From Kappaphycus alvarezii (taxonomy: Eukaryota > Rhodophyta > Florideophyceae > Gigartinales > Solieriaceae), in assembly GCA_002205965.3 (NCBI GenBank), contig NADL03000070.1, positions 1-64,000 of the forward strand: a stretch of 64,000 nt of DNA, given 5' to 3'. This document shows, piece after piece, positions 61,812-64,000 of this stretch; positions within the stretch are counted from its first letter, which is position 1, and each line of letters opens with the position of its first letter. A program made the translations under genes and the position numbers. The notes beneath the pieces are model-generated. The model had not been told where the DNA came from. It did no database searches and saw only the letters and a list, made by a program, of their open reading frames with translations.

Positions 61812-63013
61812 CTAGTACGTCCTTTGGGATATTCTTAAATTTCTTACTCTTTTTCGTCTTCTTGGCCGGAGTGACTCCACTCCTGGAACAACTTGATCAG
61901 ACCTCTTGGTTCGAGGAGGTACAGGTGCTGGGATATGTTCCAGCATTCCATAATCTAGCCTAGGTTTCTTCGATAAAATGTTCCCTTCCCCATCCCTTTT
62001 TGTCACATTGACTTGACTGATTTCTTCAGCGATGGATACGTTACCGGCATCCGTCAACTTGTGATCCTTTCTGTTTTGTAAGATTTTCATCTCTGGTCCT
62101 GACTCGCTCCTTGCGTCCGATAAATTTGCTTTTCTGTTGTCTTTAGACCAGCAGTTACTTTCATGATGCCCATATCGACCGCACTTTCCACAACGAGTGT
62201 TTCTATGTGGATTATCAGGACACCTATTTGCAAAGTGTCCAGGCTTGTGACAGTAGGAACAGACTTCTGCGGCCTTGGGGCCCCAGACTGGTTCTTCTTA
62301 ATGGTAAGAGTAAGGCTTTCCAACTGCGAGGTTATCATGTCAAGTCGATTATCGAATCGGGTTTCCAACCTTTCTTCCAAGTTTTTGACATCGCTCCTGA
62401 CTGATTCCAATGCTGCTGCGCTAGTCGCTGGCCTTTGATAATTCTTTTCAGGATGTACGATCGGCATAGATGTACGGGTTTCCGTCGGCATTTCACTTAG
62501 TGACTGAAACGTCTCCGAATTTTTGACAAATTCTACTATGGTACCCTTCAGTTCATTAAAAGTGTGAGGGCCCTTGATGAGGAGGAAATCGGAGAGCCGC
62601 TTATCCCCCATCGCCGCCTTACGCAGCATTCCGTACTTGGCTTGGGCGTTGAACCCAGCCTTTTCATAGAGATCACACAAGTATACCAATGAGCTTAACA
62701 AATCGTCGAAGTTGAGCCGGGCCTCTATGGCGGTACGAATCATCTCATCTGGTTCTACCTCCTTAGCATATTCTTTCACAAGCCACTCACATACCTCACC
62801 GAAGTTACGCCCATTCCCGTTAAGAGACCACCCGTTGATAAACTTGGCCTTATATTTGTGCTTTGCGTCACCATGAAGATAGGCGAAGATACTTTCGGCC
62901 TTCTCTTCATCGCTCTTCTCACGCATCACAACGTTGACATATGTATAGAGAAACTCCTCAACGTCTTCATTCTTGCCCCCTGTGAACGTTATACGAGCAG
63001 CGTTGAGATCCAT
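61812..63013 (-). pseudogene. gag: Gypsy-D gag with two zinc knuckles, one frameshift
   Basis: ATG at 63013 (MDLNAARITFTGGKNEDVEE). The capsid-like part includes EEKAESIFAYLHGDAKHKYK, FGEVCEWLVKEYAKEVEPDE and LNFDDLLSSLVYLCDLYEKA. A coiled-coil-like stretch, VRSDVKNLEERLETRFDNRL, precedes the nucleocapsid. Near 62285 the frame changes; the other frame holds two CCHC knuckles, CSYCHKPGHFANRC and CGKCGRYGHHESNC (both C-x2-C-x4-H-x4-C), and continues to 61812. The intact product would coat the genomic RNA. Only the region before the knuckles is in the ATG frame. Confidence 0.85.
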
Positions 63014-63086
63014 GATTACAGAAAAGAAATCCCCTCGAATGGTTCCCTAAGACTGCTCAACTCGAATACCTCGGGTGCAACCCCCT

Positions 63087-63100
63087 CCACAAGAGTACCA
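63087..63100 (-). other. Gypsy-D primer-binding site
   Basis: On the minus strand TGGTACTCTTGTGG, two bases after the 5' LTR. It differs from the site shared by Gypsy-A and B, so a different tRNA primes this family. Confidence 0.65.
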
Positions 63101-63102
63101 AA

Positions 63103-64000
63103 TGATAGGGGTAAATCGTCGGGAGAAGAGATATTCAGAATCAACCACCCCAAGAAGGAGGTGTTGCAAGCGACAAAAGTGCTACCGTGGTATAGTTGAA
63201 CGAACGAAAAGGAGTGTATAGGGACGACAGTTGAATGGGCTACAAGCAAGTATGGAAGGGGCAGGGTCTACCACCTATGCTTAGTGACTAGGGTAAAATA
63301 AATGCTTCTTGGGTCTGAAGTTGACTCTCAACTTCCTAACTATTTGGGACTGAGCTTGAAGCTGTCTGCCAACTTGCTTGACCTCTCCATGAGGAAGCGG
63401 TTTACTCAGCTTATATAGACTTTTGGCTAACCCTAAAGTCCGAACAAAACTACAGAAGGTACCAGGAAATGCATACAAACAATTTGTGTGGATGATATAC
63501 TCTAAACAAAAGATACTTAAGAAACTAACAATCAATGAGGTCCTCTTATTTCCCATTCTCTAAATCAGATCCAAACAACTCCTCTAAAATATCCATGCTG
63601 TCCAAGCAGTCCCCACAATATCTGCGAATGGCTCACAGCTCTCTATTCCCTCCTGGGAGATATCTAAACTACTAAAGATATCTCCATCCGGTTCCAGCGT
63701 CGGCACCACTTGATCCATACTCTCCAGTCCAGGCCCCACCAGTACAACACTTTCCATGCCCCCATTTCCCTCATCCAACTCGTCCTCGTCCTCGTCATCC
63801 TCCTCTTCCTCCTCTTCATCCTCATCCTCATCCTCATCCTCATCCTCATCTTCAACCTCATCCTCATCCTCATCCTCATCCTCACCTCATCCTCATCTCA
63901 TCCTCCCCGTCCTCCTCGTTATTAACCTCATAGACCAATCCAGGGGCTACCCACTCCTCAAAGGTCTCCCCAGCTCCCTCCTCGATGTCCCACTCCTGAC
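63103..64000 (-). repeat. Gypsy-D 5' LTR (incomplete, window end)
   Basis: Starts TGATAGGGGTAAATCGTCGG and matches 55523 onward almost base for base for the 898 bp seen; the microsatellite length and a few bases differ. Confidence 0.92.

Larger units (their letters stand above)
55523..64000 (-). mobile_element. Gypsy-D, gypsy element with 1.5-kb LTRs (runs off window)
   Basis: Minus-strand element: 5' LTR from 63103 to beyond 64000, primer-binding site, gag with two zinc knuckles, protease, RT, RNase H, integrase, then an extra tandem ORF pair, and the 3' LTR at 55523-57069. It is inserted in the integrase of Gypsy-C. Several frameshifts. No chromodomain is seen. A solo LTR at 35963-37441 and a diverged piece at 41866 are of the same family. 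Confidence 0.92.

Overview
This is a eukaryotic nuclear window made almost wholly of transposable elements. I see no complete ordinary host gene, rRNA or functional tRNA. The contents are Ty3/gypsy LTR retrotransposons with long terminal repeats, primer-binding sites and, in some, chromodomains; a Ty1/copia remnant; at least two families of non-LTR (LINE-like) reverse transcriptase; and PIF/Harbinger-like DDE elements. Some motif styles (the WPMPH and HGYWQ boxes of Gypsy-C, the transposon-borne Myb-like protein with a TPDDD motif) recall elements I associate with algae and oomycetes. I cannot fix the species: a macroalga (for example a red alga) or an oomycete-like eukaryote are both possible.

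Layout. 1-7.3 kb: decayed LINE C-terminal domains on the minus strand, a short plus-strand LINE piece and a copia RT/RNase H remnant. 7.8-10.4 kb: a two-gene Harbinger-type transposon (Myb-like protein and DDE transposase, convergent, broken by frameshifts) bounded by 12-13 bp inverted repeats. 10.9-15.6 kb: a very decayed gypsy element (Gypsy-E). 16.8-28.4 kb: two LINE copies, the second split in its RT domain by a nearly intact gypsy element with 360-bp LTRs (Gypsy-A). 28.4-34.4 kb: a composite DNA transposon (T2) with ~400-bp terminal inverted repeats, a MITE inside the left arm, a fold-back repeat enclosing an internally deleted LINE, and a DDE transposase with one stop and one frameshift. 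34.4-44.8 kb: a 1.5-kb solo LTR, small LINE and LTR pieces, a C2H2 zinc-finger ORF and stretches I cannot assign. 44.8-64 kb: a nest in which an old gypsy (Gypsy-C, plus strand) was hit in its RNase H domain by a chromodomain gypsy (Gypsy-B, minus, 5-bp target duplication CTATC) and in its integrase by a gypsy with 1.5-kb LTRs (Gypsy-D, minus) that runs off the window.

How the parts relate. Each gypsy pol carries protease, RT, RNase H and integrase, and every copy has at least one frameshift, so none looks autonomous as read. LINE insertions here are recognisable down to 65-72 bp 3'-tail fragments with target duplications, proven by uninterrupted relatives in the same window. The most unusual features are a tandemly duplicated unknown ORF behind the integrase of Gypsy-D, an acidic sense-strand ORF inside its LTR, a zinc-finger ORF between the 5' LTR and gag of Gypsy-B, and two stem-loops with different stems and the same loop just after the primer-binding site of Gypsy-A.
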